Positions 48,353-59,579 are shown, counted from the first letter of the stretch. The stretch is DNA of 64,000 nt from Aurelia coerulea (GCA_039566865.1 CM076958.1:6486501-6550500); one strand, 5' to 3'. The notes: generated from the letters alone by a model not told the origin. Made by a program: numbers and translations.

Positions 48353-48533
48353 AACAGCTCAAAACGGCTAGGCCAATATGCATAAGTGACTTATCAAGGC
48401 ACGAGGCTAACTTTCACGCCCCCACACATTCTTCAACTGGGAGCGAGGTTGACTATTGTTTAGGCAATTCGTAGAAAACCGGCCTTCTTTCTTCGGGTAT
48501 TAACCCCGCTTAAATATGCATTTAACCGCCATT
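48353..48533 (-). repeat. Split direct repeat A1
   Basis: The 5' terminal repeat of the retrotransposon on its coding strand; partner of 42182-42365. Its outer edge at 48533 adjoins the second piece of the right inverted repeat. Confidence 0.9.
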
Positions 48534-48768
48534 TATACTATAGCCTCTACATTTAAAACATGCAACAGCATCACCCTTTCCTATGCATGTATCCATTTCG
48601 TAAAAATCTCAGAATTTTTAGCCTAAACCCCCTTATATCTCGGAAAAGCCCCCCAAAACCGTCGATCAACACCCAGATTTGTAATCTACGCAAAAAAGTG
48701 ATCTGGAAAAACGTTGTCCAGTAAAGTCCCCGCTCGGGTGGTAATACTCCCCCTTCACCCTCTGGACT
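48534..48768. mobile_element. Right terminal inverted repeat, outer piece
   Basis: Reverse complement of about 38763-38997, ending CCCTCTGGACT at 48768. LINE coding sequence resumes immediately after it. Confidence 0.85.
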
Positions 48769-49662
48769 TTTATGTTTCTGGAGGAGACCGAAATCTGTAA
48801 TTATGCGGACGATACAACTACTTACGCGTGTGGTCCTAACATCGCAAATGTCATTATGCATTTAGAGAATGATGCCCTTAAGATAACTGAATGGTTTCCA
48901 AACAATTGCATGAAGCTAAATGAAGACAAATGCCACTTAATGATTTTTGGCGCAAAAGGGAGTAATGAAACAACAATTAAAATAGGCGATGCCTGTGTGA
49001 AAGAAAGTTCAGATGATAATCTTCTCTGTATAGCCTTTGATCAATCACTTTCTTTCAAGCAGCACGTCAAGACTGTTTGCAAAAAGGCCAACCAAAAACT
49101 CCATGCTCTTGCTCGACTATCACGATACATGGACACTGAAAAACTGCAGCAGTTAATGAGGGTGTTTGTTTTGTCTCATTTTAGCTACTGTCCGCTTGTT
49201 TGGATGTTCTATGATAGAGCTTTGAATCATAGAATAAATCATATTCAAGAAAGGGCATTACGCATTGCATATAAAGATTACGACAATGATTTCGGTTTTC
49301 TCTTGGAGCAATCTAAATCGGTGTAAATCCATGTAAGAAACCTACAGTTGTTCTTGACTGAAATTCATAAAACAAAAGGCGTTCTGAATCCACCATTCAT
49401 GAAGGATATTTTCATGCAACGCAATATTAGGTACTGTCTAAGGCATGGTGATGATGCTCAACTGCCAAAAGTAATAACTACGTCCTTTGAAGTTGAGTCC
49501 ATTACTTACCTTGGAAATAAACTGTGGCAGCATTTACCGAAAGAAATAAAACAATCTAACAGCCTTCCTATGATCAAAAAACGAATTAGATGCTGGAATG
49601 GTGGAAAATGCAACTGTAGGCTTTGCAAAGTATATATCCCGCAAGTTGGGTTTCTAACATGA
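48769..49662 (+). pseudogene. LINE reverse transcriptase, downstream fragment
   Basis: Continues the protein interrupted at 38762. It contains EICNYADDTTTYACG with an intact YADD catalytic box, NNCMKLNEDKCHLMIFG, SHFSYCPLVWMFYDR and KCNCRLCKVYIPQVGF, the typical C-terminal end of this LINE family. An in-frame TAA at about 49324-49326 splits the ORF (48772-49326 and 49348-49662 share a frame), so this copy is dead beyond the insertion damage. An AT-rich 3' region follows and ends near 49812 in a TAA-repeat tail. Confidence 0.9.
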
Positions 49663-49812
49663 TAGATTTTAACTATGATTTTTCCTGTAATATCTATTAA
49701 CAGTTTTATTGTAAATTATGTATATTGTAAATAGTAGGCCTTAATTAGCTGTAATTTAGCTATTCATTTTTTTAGCCTACTTTAAATATATATTTAATAA
49801 TAATAATAAAAT
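49663..49812 (+). other. LINE 3' UTR and (TAA)n tail
   Basis: The AT-rich trailer runs to a short run of AATAATAATAATAA at about 49796-49810, a simple-repeat tail of the kind that ends many CR1/L2-like LINEs. Confidence 0.6.
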
Positions 49813-51278
49813 GGGTTTGAATCCCGTCAGCGTAAAGAGCGAAAATATGCGCAAAGTTAGCCTCAACTTCGAGGGTTCCTGGTTTCTTTCAATTTGCTAA
49901 ATTCAAATTACCATAAATGTAAGGCCCTTAAGTTACCCCAAATATACGGAGAGATTTTAATATTTAAAATGGGTAGAACCCCCGGTGATGTCTTAAAGAA
50001 GAGGGCTTTTGTAAGTAGCTTGTAGTAGAATGTTTTGAGAGAGCTCACAGATCGACTGGTTATAAAGTTGTGTGATACTTTCACATATCTTCATTCATAA
50101 CAAGAACCCGTGATTAAATACATCCGTCGAAGCCAGAGTGCAAGACAGGGATGTAACATAGACATAAATGAAAATTACACGCTTCAGCTTCAGAAACCTA
50201 AATTGTCACATGATTGTCATGTGCATAAAATGCTTCAGATTTATTCAAAGAGAAAAGTTGGGCACTTTTTATGACACCCTATGTAGATGTTATTGTGTTT
50301 TGTCTTGCAATGTTGTTAATGATATTGATATGAAGTCTGCCGCCCGGTTCACTTTTTTCTATCAAATAAAAGGTCATCACGTTTCCACTATATTAATTAA
50401 AAGGCACTTACAATATTAATTTGTTTTAGATACAATAAATACAAATACGAAAACGATTACAAAAGACAAATACAAGGCATTAGGAACAAATAAAACAATA
50501 CAATTACAAAGACAAATGTTGCTGCTTTTCAACTATTTCGCCCGGTACCCACTGTCAGTTGCCTAAATTTGCCTTGGTGTCCTTCGTACTACCCTGGGTA
50601 CCAGACTCTCTCCAACATAAAATAGAGATTCTATATTAGAGTGAGTCTAGTACCCAGGGTACCTACGTACTCACTTTATGATTCATTTTGGCAGAAAATT
50701 GAAAATGTTTAATGTGCTGATTTCTCGTTTAGAGAATTTTGGGCCAAAAACCCCACCCATATGAGTGGCACATACCCGTACCATCAACATGTTTTTTACC
50801 CCTCCTCCCGGCCGGGAGTAAAGCCCCCTGAATAAAGTTTTCCGGTTATTTGAATAGTTGGTAGTGGCACTCGTCTTTTGTGGGCTCTGTCTCATATGAA
50901 GCTTATACATGTTTTGACAAATGAAATCTTACGAGGAGTACGTCAGTTTAATTCTACGAATTTTGAAACCACAGAGCAATTACTGTCGATTATCAGGTTA
51001 TTTGGGGAAAGCGCTCAGAGATTCCTGTCACGACCCAATCCCAGATTGTAAGGGGTATTTTGATACTAATTCCCAAAATATTGATGAAGTTTCTAAATGT
51101 GTATTTTCAATGAAAAATAACTGAACTGTTCTTTTTATCTTAAAACTTTTAATTGCCGGAATTCCAACAATTTTGAGGCTGAAACATACACCAAGATTGG
51201 CGTCCAGTTACGTATGAACAATAATGTAGTACCCCACTCCCAAGATTGAAACATTTGCGAGGTGTTCTTTTCTCGACC
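49813..51278. other. Intergenic, no gene seen
   Basis: Low-GC DNA without a supported ORF. It contains one compact inverted repeat at about 50584-50671: TACCCTGGGTACCAGACTC pairs with GAGTCTAGTACCCAGGGTA across about 35 bp, probably a small foldback element. Confidence 0.55.
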
Positions 51279-51745
51279 CCGTTTACACGGTACCGGATGG
51301 ATATTCGTACGAATGATTCGTACGGCTATCCGTACTAATTTTTGTCCGCCTACGAAAGCGTACTAATTTGAAACTAAGCCGGATGAAAATTCGTACGGCG
51401 CAGTGTAAACGCTTTTGCCGTACAAATATTAGTACGGATTCACAATGAGGGTGCTTTTCATTCAATACGAGGCGTAATCATTTTTTCTAGACTGCCTGCT
51501 TTGTTCCTTTGCTGTTGCCCTTATTGTTTGCTACTTGGCGCGCCCTCTTTGTTACGAGCCCTGACAACTAATCACAAGGAGCCCCCATAACTAATAGGTT
51601 GGAATGCTTTGGCTTGACGACAAACAGCTCAATTGGTCTCGTGTGGGAAGCCTAAATGGACTAATTTTAATAAGGTACCGTGTAAACGCATTTAAGAGTA
51701 CTAATTTTCATCGGTACGAATTTTCATCCGCTACCGTGTAAACTC
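51279..51745. mobile_element. MITE-like foldback element, about 470 bp
   Basis: GTTTACACGGTACCGGATGG at 51281 is matched at the other end by CATCCGCTACCGTGTAAAC (51725-51743). The words TCGTACG and GTACTAAT recur internally in both orientations. There is no ORF and no clear target duplication. Confidence 0.65.
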
Positions 51746-52524
51746 TAAACCCTTTAAGGCTTTGACATGTTTCTTCCCACAGTTTCCGCGAAGTTTCAAA
51801 ATTTTTATTATTTTTATTCCATAGATGGCAAATTCGCGGCTTACATGCAAGTGCACATAGAAAATGATGGACCAGTTACAATAAATATAGAATCACCAAA
51901 GACATGATTTGATGTACCGTTAGATTTGGGAAGTATAACCGTTTAGGTGGTAAGCACGAATATCGAATGGAGTGGGGTTCAACCCATTACATCATTTGAA
52001 ATCACCGGAAATGGAAGATATGCCTCATGGACCAAACAGAAGTTCACACGTTTGAAAATTTGTTATGCGTTATTTGTTATGAAAATACAGATTCATGACC
52101 GCATAGGTTTATCGAGTTGATAAATCAAAATAGAAAGTTCATAAATTTTTTGATACCGTAAACCGTATGTTTCCTACGAATAATGATCGAGAATGCGAAA
52201 CTCTACCGGGTGTCTCAGAAAGTACCCCATTTTGATTGGATACAGTAACAAAGCGATAAGATAACGGGACTTTCTGAAAAAATAGCTACTCTTGTTTATC
52301 TTCAACTTGAATGCACATACCTTGCATTTTAGAATCATCTACCAAAAGCCGGAGATACGAGCTCGCAAAGTCCAAATTTAGAGTGCACCTGAAACCAGAG
52401 GTTTTGAGAAATGGCCTAGCCACATGACCAGATATCACGAGCATAGCAGTTTGCAAAGGAATTTTCAATTTCGATTTTTAGATCTTACTTTTGAAAGAAT
52501 TATACTTTGAGATGCTTCAATTGT

Positions 52525-53050
52525 TCTTGATAACATAGGGCTCAAATCTTTAAAAAGGTCGGTGTAAAATTCTATTGCCTTTTTCTTTGAAATAGATAGC
52601 TTGGAAGGAACTTAGGGTTTTTTGCTGTAAATCTGCCGTGGCAATTTATTGATATCTTGATTAGTTTCAATATCGCGGCATTTATTAAATTTGAGGCTAT
52701 GACGTCATCAAATTTCTAAATCCTAAACTAGAAAAGCTACAGATTTCTGCTTGCCACCATATTGTAGACCTTCATAAACTATGGTTTTCTTGAAGATTAT
52801 ATAATGTTTGCTCTATTAGTGTAGGATTTACAATGATTTAAATTTTTTCAAAATTTTCCATGAATTTTTTCAAAAATTATCAAATTGCCGCCATTTTGAA
52901 AAAAATAAAGATATCATAAAATTTCCATGGCAGATTTACAGCAAAGTACCATAAGTTCCTTTCAAGCAATCCAATTCAAAGAAAAATATAATAGAATACA
53001 CCGACCTTTTTAAAGATTTGAAAGATTTGAGCCCTATGCTTTGATATTGT
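52525..53050. repeat. Long internal palindrome, arms about 175 bp
   Basis: CATAGGGCTCAAATCTTTAA at about 52536 is inverted at about 53020-53040 (AGATTTGAGCCCTATG). The arms continue through GTAAATCTGCC and ATTTACAGC with scattered mismatches to about 52700 and 52865. It could be a separate foldback element nested in the mariner-like one. Confidence 0.75.
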
Positions 53051-53662
53051 TTTTCTTTTGAGGAATCGATCCTTGCGCTGCATTCCACCATATGATTCCA
53101 CTGAACACGCTATTCTTATCAAAGAAAAAGAAAAGGGGTACCACAGGAAGCCCAATCGCGTAATATGGCGGCTTGCTTACTAAGGTAATTTACGTTGCTG
53201 CTATTTCTTAACTGCAATATAAAGATAGCAGTATTTCTTCTTTGAATTGAATGAAATTAAATTCATACTGTAAATGGTTGATTGTTATCTCGGTTATCTC
53301 TGTGTCTTTCTTCTTGTCCTCTTGTGCTCTGAAATCATTGAAGCATTCTGCCGCCATGGCAACATATTATTATTCTGTTGCTGTTGTTGCGATAACGCAA
53401 CATTATGGGTTGCAGTGTGTATATAAGAAAGAACAAGGACTGAAGCTTCTTTACCCGCCTAAATCTAACAACAGTTTTGTCCTTGCTCAATCTCGGTGAA
53501 TTTTGCATCAAACGCCCAGTTCTTTGCATGAAAATGTTCCCCAGCTTTTAAACTCCATACTCAATGCATTTGTCTTCACTTTCCGTCCCGAAATGATTTA
53601 AAACAAACGCGAAACAAAACTTATCACTTTGGCAGTTTGAAATATGCCGAAGCTTGGTCCCA

Positions 53663-53866
53663 CCATCGTGGCCAGGATAAAGGGCGCCGACGTTCGAAAT
53701 TCGAACAAAATTCGCAGCAAATCAAGGTTTTATCCCCCGGATGTTTCTGAGCAAGGATTATTGTCAGCAAATACGTTCGTTGAAGATCCGGGGGTCAGCG
53801 TCGTGATTTTCGTCGAGAATCTGACGAATTTCGAACGTCGGTGCCTTTTATCCTGGCCACGAAGGT
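53663..53866. mobile_element. 204-bp foldback MITE
   Basis: TCGTGGCCAGGATAAAGG at 53666 is matched by CCTTTTATCCTGGCCACGA at 53844-53862, and the arms extend to CGTTCGAAATTCG on the left. An 80-codon ORF lies across it only because the arms lack stops. Confidence 0.7.
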
Positions 53867-54300
53867 GCTCTGCAAAATGCCCATGATATCAAATCATGGC
53901 TAGGCCTTTTTTCGAAACCTCTGGTTTCAGGCGCACCAGGCGCAAGCTAAATTTTGCCTTCACGCAGTCGTACCGCCGGTGTTTTATGGACGATTTTCAA
54001 ATGCAAGGTACGTGCATTTAAGTTGAAGATTAACAAATTTAGCTGTGGATTCGCTGAGTCAAAATATTTCATCGTTTCGTTCCTCTCTCCAGTCAAAAGG
54101 GGGTACATTTTTTTGAGACACCCCGTATTTGTTGCTCTTCTGCCCATCTTTTCCAATACTTCATTTTCTGGAATCCTTTATCATCCGAAAAATATGAGGG
54201 ATTGTATCAAAAAGGACCTCTCGAAAAGCTTTCATAAGCGGCCTAAAATCACACTCTTTGGCATGCGTTTGCCTCCTGGGAGATGAAAGGGTTTTCCCTA

Positions 54301-54749
54301 CAGCGAGAACCCGCAAAATAGAAACCAGTTTTTTCAAAACAGCCTGTTTAGTTTCCTATTAAAAGGTTACTAATCTTGAAACAGGCTAAAAGGTTTCTTA
54401 CCACATGGTTAAGAAACCTTCAGTTATTTCAACGTAAATCTTTAAAGAAAACCCAGAGCAAACACTATCAAACAGTATTTTCTTGTTACCTAGCATTTGC
54501 TTGAAATTTACTCAACCTTGGCTACATTCCAAGTATATACGTAGATTGAGATGCTTTTGATAAAGTCTCTAAAAATGTTTGGCACCTGATTTTAACAAAG
54601 ATTATTAGATAGGAATTAATTTGGGATCCTCCTATAAGAAACCTTCCTAAATCAGGCTGAGAAGTTTCTTACTTATTATGACACCATTTTTCAAAAAAAT
54701 CAGCCTGAAGTTTCTTATGAAGTGGCTTCTATATTGCGGGTTCTTACTG
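54301..54749. mobile_element. 449-bp MITE with TA target duplication
   Basis: CAGCGAGAACCCGCAAAATAG is inverted at the right end as TCTATATTGCGGGTTCTTACTG, and TA flanks both ends. Within it, AAGAAACCTT and AAACAGGCT words recur in both orientations. No ORF. Confidence 0.7.
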
Positions 54750-54752
54750 TAT

Positions 54753-55420
54753 TCTATTTGTATAAGAAAACTATGCAGGGAGATTCATTAGAAATGTAAT
54801 TGCATTTTTGTTAGGTGAGTTAGGCGAGGCAATTTTGATAGTTTTTTCATTTTTTTGCAGCTTTTTGAAAGAGACTCTCTGTAAAAATTTCCCATACAAA
54901 TGACTGATTTATGAATTGCCTGGTAAATTTGTACATTTAATTGGGCATAGTGGCTATCTAACGAGACATTTTTCAATATTACTGCTGTTATGTTCAGGGA
55001 GCAATGCTGTTTTCAAACTTCATGCTTTGTTTGCTCATCTGGTTGCAGAACTTCGTAGTTAGCGTCGTAGCTTTATTGTAAATTCTCAATGGTAGACTTT
55101 TTTCTAGATTGTGGTCGTGTAATTTAAACTGCGAGATTGTTTTATGTGTGAGATATGCTTAATGATCAATGCAAGAGGCCAAAGAGAAGATTTTGAACCA
55201 AAATCTGAATCGCTCTGGACTCGTATTTCAATCAAAAGCAACGGATGCTATTGTACAAAATCTGCCCTCGACGAATAAAAGTTTTTGACAATTTCTGACA
55301 ATTACATTTTTATCATTATCTTTTGTTTGCTTTCTCTCAAAAATCTTGGAAAAGTAACAAGTAAACATCATAAAGATGCGGCTTTGTCGATTACTTTGAA
55401 ATACTCAGCGATTGCAAACA
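54753..55420. other. Intergenic, no gene seen
   Basis: AT-rich DNA without coding or repeat signals that I can support. Confidence 0.5.
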
Positions 55421-55421
55421 T

Positions 55422-55993
55422 GTACTGTAAATTTTTATATGGATACTGGACCGATTTTGAAGATTTATGACTTAATCATTAGCAGAAATCCTGAATTAGA
55501 TACTGGGATATTTTGCAATTTTTTTCGTTTCCAGTTTTTAAAGCTAGAAGCGAGTTTCTTAAAATGTTCGTTTTCGAAAACATTGAAAACGATCAATAAA
55601 CTTCAATCAAATTTTAAAAGATTCAACATAAATGAACAAGGAGAAAACGTTTTCAGGGGGATTTGGGGTTTTAGTACGAACTCTCCTACAGCAGATTACA
55701 ATTGGTCGATTTCTAAATCAAATTACCACGAACAAGTTCTCTCTTTGTCCATTCATGTCAATTCTTTGGAAAACTTGATCGATGCTTTTTATCGTTTTCA
55801 GTGTTTTTCGAAAACTAAAAGTTTAGGAAACTCGCTTCTAGCGCTAAAAACTGAAAGTGAAAAAAATAGCAAAAAATTCCATTATCTAATTTAGGCTTTC
55901 TGCTATCGATTAAGTCATAAATATTCAAAATCGGTCCAGTGTACCATTTATTGTGGCCTGCCAAACATGCATAGTTTATTTTGGCGCACCCGG
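55422..55993. mobile_element. Mariner-type foldback element, left end eroded
   Basis: GGACCGATTTTGAAGATTTATGACTTAATC near 55448 is inverted near 55895-55940, and the arms match for about 190 bp with mismatches. The right end reads GGCGCACCCGG followed by TA, a Tc1/mariner-like terminus. The left end lacks this terminus. A 160-codon plus-strand ORF across the element (55412-55894) is a by-product. Confidence 0.6.
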
Positions 55994-57490
55994 TATAAAG
56001 ATAGTGAACAATCAATTGAAACAACGAAATAAGTTTCTAATATCCTAATATGTTTACATCCAAAATTAACTAAGTTATTTTTGCTATCCAAAATTAACGT
56101 CTGCCTCAAATTATTTGTGACCTGAGAGTTGCGCCAACGCAAATTGCGTTGCAAATACTTCTATTGTTGTTATTCGCGGGCATTTGCAGGCGACATCTAA
56201 TTTGAGACAGACTATAAGCAATACAACTAAGTTGAGCAGCAAACAGTTAACATTTAACGTGTTTTCAGTATAAAATGTTCCAAAGGACTTTAATTTAAGC
56301 CGCACCATTCTACAGACTCTACAGTATAAAGCAAAAAATAAAATGTTACTAACAGAAATAACAAAACGAAATGATTGTGCTTTCTTTACGAGTTGGTAGA
56401 AATCTAAATCCCAAAGGTTTCATTAGAAGCAAGAACTCATGATTTTAGAAATGGGTGGATTACAATTACCAAAGTTTAAACATAAAATCATGTTGGATCA
56501 TTACAAAGTCCGTCCTAATATTGCCAAAAAACAAAGTTCCGAGGCCAAAAAACAAAGTTCCGAGTTCCAGCTAGATGTTTGGCTGACGTCATGGAGCATA
56601 ACCTAGGAGTTAATGTCTTGCAAATATTTTCAAAATCAGTCAACAGAAAGCGGAGATATTGATTTTCACAGTTGGGCCTAAACCAGACCTTGTCTACATG
56701 ACCTGAAGGGGCACGGCACTGTTTTGATCGCAGTTTACAATGCCTTGTTTTTATGCTCAGACTTCACCGATCTTTTTCATTTTAGTCTTTTTTCGATTCT
56801 CTTAATGAGTGCTTTAAGGCAATGTTAAGCATGTTTGAATATTTTGCCTTTTTGTGACTGTTTTGACAATTGAGCAATGGTCTTTTTATAAAAAAATGTC
56901 TGTCTTCAAAAATCAATTGTAAAATTCAAAGCTAACGACAAAAAGTAATCTTTCGCTAAACTCTACAAAACAATTTCAAAAATTAGAAACACCTTTGTTG
57001 GAAGTTTCTACCAAAGGACAAGTGCCAATTCGTGCCCAAAAAATTTTCAAGGCAATTTTCATTCACAAGTTTGGTTCATGATGTTAACATTTTTGCAAAT
57101 TTATTGATGAAAAATTAGAAAAAGTAAGACGGAAAGCTTCCCCTTTGTTCAAAAACGATTCAAGGTCGAAGGTTTGCCATTTCTTTCGCATTTTAATCCA
57201 GCTAAGCAGCCAGTGGAAAATTCTTATGGCCAAAATCGTATTTTGTTGCCATTTGTAGCTTAAAGAATTCATAATTTGTAAATTTCACTAGAATTTTAAC
57301 AAATAATGCTTTGCAAAATGTCTCAAATGTTCATTATCATATTTATGTAACATGTAAGTGAAGTCCAGTCAGCTTAAGTCACTCCATTGGAGGTCTGTTA
57401 AAATTATGTTGCCAAAGCATCTACAAATTTTAGAAATCAAACTCGAACATTATGAAATAAAAGTAATCACACAAACTCTTTTATCTGCGT
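55994..57490. other. Intergenic, no gene seen
   Basis: AT-rich DNA downstream of the EGLN gene on its coding strand. There is a short tandem copy of GCCAAAAAACAAAGTTCCGA at about 56522-56562. No canonical AATAAA signal was seen immediately after the EGLN stop codon. Confidence 0.5.
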
Positions 57491-58369
57491 CTAAATTCTA
57501 CGCAGTGCCTCGCTCCTCTCCTTTGTATCAAAATACCAGACGGAAACTGCAAATCTTTCACGATAGCTTGGCAGTACTTCATGTGGTGTTCTACAATCTG
57601 ACCAAAATATGATAAGTCTTCTCAGGATCGGCTCAATATCATAAAACGCGGACCCATCTGGCTTGTAAATCCGAAGCAACCCACCATCTCTTGATGAATC
57701 ATAATGTTCATTCAAGTATAATATTGTAGTGAGTTTTCGGCCATCGCTGGAGGGGTTGTCAACGTGCCGCTTATAGCGTGTTCCTTGTCCAGGATAACAT
57801 GCAACCATGATGCTAGATCTGCTTTTTATATTGCAGGCAGCAAGCCTTTGATCATTACCCATAACAGCGATAATTTCATCTGTTAAGCGAACTGCTGCTA
57901 ACAAATATTTCATTTCTGGGTATGATGCAGAGTCTACCCATGTCACCAGATCTCCACGAACATTCTTCTGTGGTTCAGCAGCAACACCCGGTTTCTGTTT
58001 CAATTGACTTAGCTGCCCGGGTTGAAATGAACTTGATTCTCCATACAGCTTTCGAATTTCACTCAAGATTTGCGCAGCCAAATGCTCGTCAACGAAGTTA
58101 TCAATGACGGAGAAATTGCGAGTGTCAAGATCACACAATATTCGATCACTCAAATCTTGAATGGAAACACAACAGGTTCTATCGATCGTTGGATACGCCA
58201 TTGATTTTGGCAGGTCAAACGCAGTTGCCGCTTGCATCAAGTCACCAGGTAGAGTGAAATTGTTTTCCATTTCTGTTCTCTGCATTTCTCGTTGTGCAAT
58301 TTCGATTTCCTTTAACTTTTGCTGTATTGTACATAGTTCCCTATGGTCAATCAACATGAAAAGCATTAT
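57491..58369 (-). CDS. EGLN: HIF-type prolyl hydroxylase (EGLN/PHD family)
   Basis: An uninterrupted 292-codon frame from the ATG at 58369. The family hydroxylates a proline in HIF-alpha with Fe(II), O2 and 2-oxoglutarate, marking it for VHL-dependent destruction in normoxia. The double-stranded beta-helix is complete: RGDLVTWVD, IMVACYPGQGTRYKRHVDNP, GGLLRI, FWSDCRTPHEVLP and FAVSVWYFD. The iron ligands are H202, D204 and H263, and R272 binds 2-oxoglutarate; the spacings of 61 and 9 residues equal those of human EGLN1 (H313, H374, R383). The N-terminal 85 residues are coiled-coil-like and lack the MYND zinc finger of EGLN1. No intron interrupts the domain, although vertebrate genes have several. 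It could be a lineage-specific intron loss, a retrocopy, or the last exon of a gene; CCATAG followed by GG at about 58340 is a possible acceptor. Confidence 0.88.
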   Translation of the reverse strand: MMLFMLIDHRELCTIQQKLKEIEIAQREMQRTEMENNFTLPGDLMQAATAFDLPKSMAYPTIDRTCCVSIQDLSDRILCDLDTRNFSVIDNFVDEHLAAQILSEIRKLYGESSSFQPGQLSQLKQKPGVAAEPQKNVRGDLVTWVDSASYPEMKYLLAAVRLTDEIIAVMGNDQRLAACNIKSRSSIMVACYPGQGTRYKRHVDNPSSDGRKLTTILYLNEHYDSSRDGGLLRIYKPDGSAFYDIEPILRRLIIFWSDCRTPHEVLPSYRERFAVSVWYFDTKERSEALRRI

Positions 58370-58399
58370 ATTGCAGGAATGCTCAATCAAATACAGGAA

Positions 58400-59570
58400 G
58401 TCAATGACTGATATGGCTACTATAATGGGCCTGTATCAGCCCAGAAATATTTTACGACGGAAGAGCCTAATCGGCTTTATCTTAGTTCATGCAAGCGAAA
58501 TGATGCTGCTTATTTTACTGCCGTTAGGATTTTGAGACAGAGGTTTCATCAAACTCTGAGAATATCTACTTCCCGGTTAAGTAAGAAAAATGAACCCCAA
58601 ATGAACCCACTTGTAGAAAAATCATACTGCAAAAGCAATCAAATCAAAAGTGAGCTTGGTTGAATTTTATAATTTTTGTTCGCCAAATATTTGTATTTTC
58701 TGCCTGGATAAAAGATAAATGTCTTGTAGATGACTACGCAAGCCACAGGCAATGGCGGGGAGATGGGGGCGGGGGACATCCCCCTTGGGCTTGAAAATGT
58801 CCGGCAAGCGGCGCTGCCAGGAAGTTTTTGACGAAAACGGCTCGCAGGAAATTTGTCACTATTTCGCAGGAAATTTGTGGCATGTTCCGGCATATAAAAA
58901 ATTATCAAGTTATTGAAAATGGGTTGTACATATGGGTTTGTCCCACTGTTTATTCAAAAGGCTTAGCTATCTTTTGAGTTCCTGCATAGGCATGTCAAGC
59001 TATGATTACTGTTCGAAAAACGAGATCGAAAGAAACTTTCTAATCTATTATTTCTCATTTACAGTAAAATAACCGGTCCCTTTTTCCAGTCAACATATTT
59101 TGTAAAAACTCAAAGTAAGAGGTGGACTTGTTGTTTGACAAACGATCGATATCCGTTCCTTATTCAAAAATTGTGCTGCCATGCAAATTTGGAATTCGGT
59201 TTTGTTCCGTCTTCCAGAACATGGACGGGAGAAAGAAAGATTCCATGAAATGACTGCATGATAATATTTTAGAACTGACGTTTCAGGGAGAAGTCTTAAA
59301 CTAACCAAGCAACATGCTGATATCTTGTTTTTGTTCATAACATTTGCTTCAAAAAACCCTAGAGTAGCGTCGCCCATTATGGCCGGTCGCCCATTATGGC
59401 CAGCTAGCAAGAGAAATTAAATTTCAGGGGACTGACGACCAGTAATAAAATTGCATTTGCGCGGAAAATCTTCGCTGACTTCTGTTTCATCATGATTTGA
59501 CCTTCACTGAAGTTTCAGTTCATTTGCATTGAAGCCCGACGACATGGCTTATTCATATCTCTAATTGATT
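58400..59570. other. Intergenic upstream of EGLN, no gene seen
   Basis: No additional EGLN exon with MYND Cys/His spacing is recognisable on the minus strand. A tandem pair of GTCGCCCATTATGGCC lies at about 59369-59399, and a G-rich patch at about 58755-58775. Confidence 0.5.
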
Positions 59571-59579
59571 CTTTCAAGT

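Larger units (their letters stand above)
41880..48533 (-). mobile_element. Ngaro/PAT-like tyrosine-recombinase retrotransposon
   Basis: A 6.65-kb element read on the minus strand. Its repeats are split direct repeats: A1 at 48353-48533 matches A2 at 42182-42365, and B1 at 42363-42537 matches B2 at 41880-42054. Reading along the coding strand gives A1, gag, RT/RNase H, recombinase, a 44-bp minisatellite, B1-A2 joined, about 126 bp, B2. This is the known layout of Ngaro and PAT elements. No methyltransferase ORF, found in DIRS/PAT, is visible, which favours Ngaro. The inserted sequence interrupts an inverted repeat whose uninterrupted twin at 38763-39079 serves as an empty site. No target duplication is seen, as expected for recombinase-based integration. 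Confidence 0.88.
52206..54125. mobile_element. Mariner-like non-autonomous element with about 245-bp inverted repeats
   Basis: The left end CCGGGTGTCTCA and right end TGAGACACCCCG are inverted and each is flanked by TA (52204-52205 and 54126-54127), the Tc1/mariner target duplication. The inverted match continues for about 245 bp with substitutions: left TGAAACCAGAGGTTTTGAG at about 52390 pairs with the right side at about 53915-53935. The interior contains two further inverted-repeat structures (52525-53050 and 53663-53866) and no transposase. Two short ORFs, one with a hydrophobic start at 53251, have no family resemblance. Confidence 0.75.

Noticed and set aside
45062..48474. Plus-strand ORFs opposite the retrotransposon genes
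   Set aside because: They are shadows of the RT, recombinase and Gag frames.
53251..53499. ORF with a signal-peptide-like hydrophobic start
   Set aside because: Lies inside a non-autonomous transposon, overlaps an antisense ORF, and has no recognisable domain.
53644..53886. 80-codon basic ORF
   Set aside because: Encoded by the arms of a foldback MITE, so openness is a by-product.
55412..55894. 160-codon ORF
   Set aside because: Spans the two inverted arms of a mariner-type foldback element; the complementary arm gives a mirror ORF on the minus strand.
58639..58908. Minus-strand ORF upstream of EGLN as a missing N-terminal exon
   Set aside because: Its Cys residues do not form the MYND spacing and it has no clear donor or acceptor; composition looks like ordinary repeat DNA.
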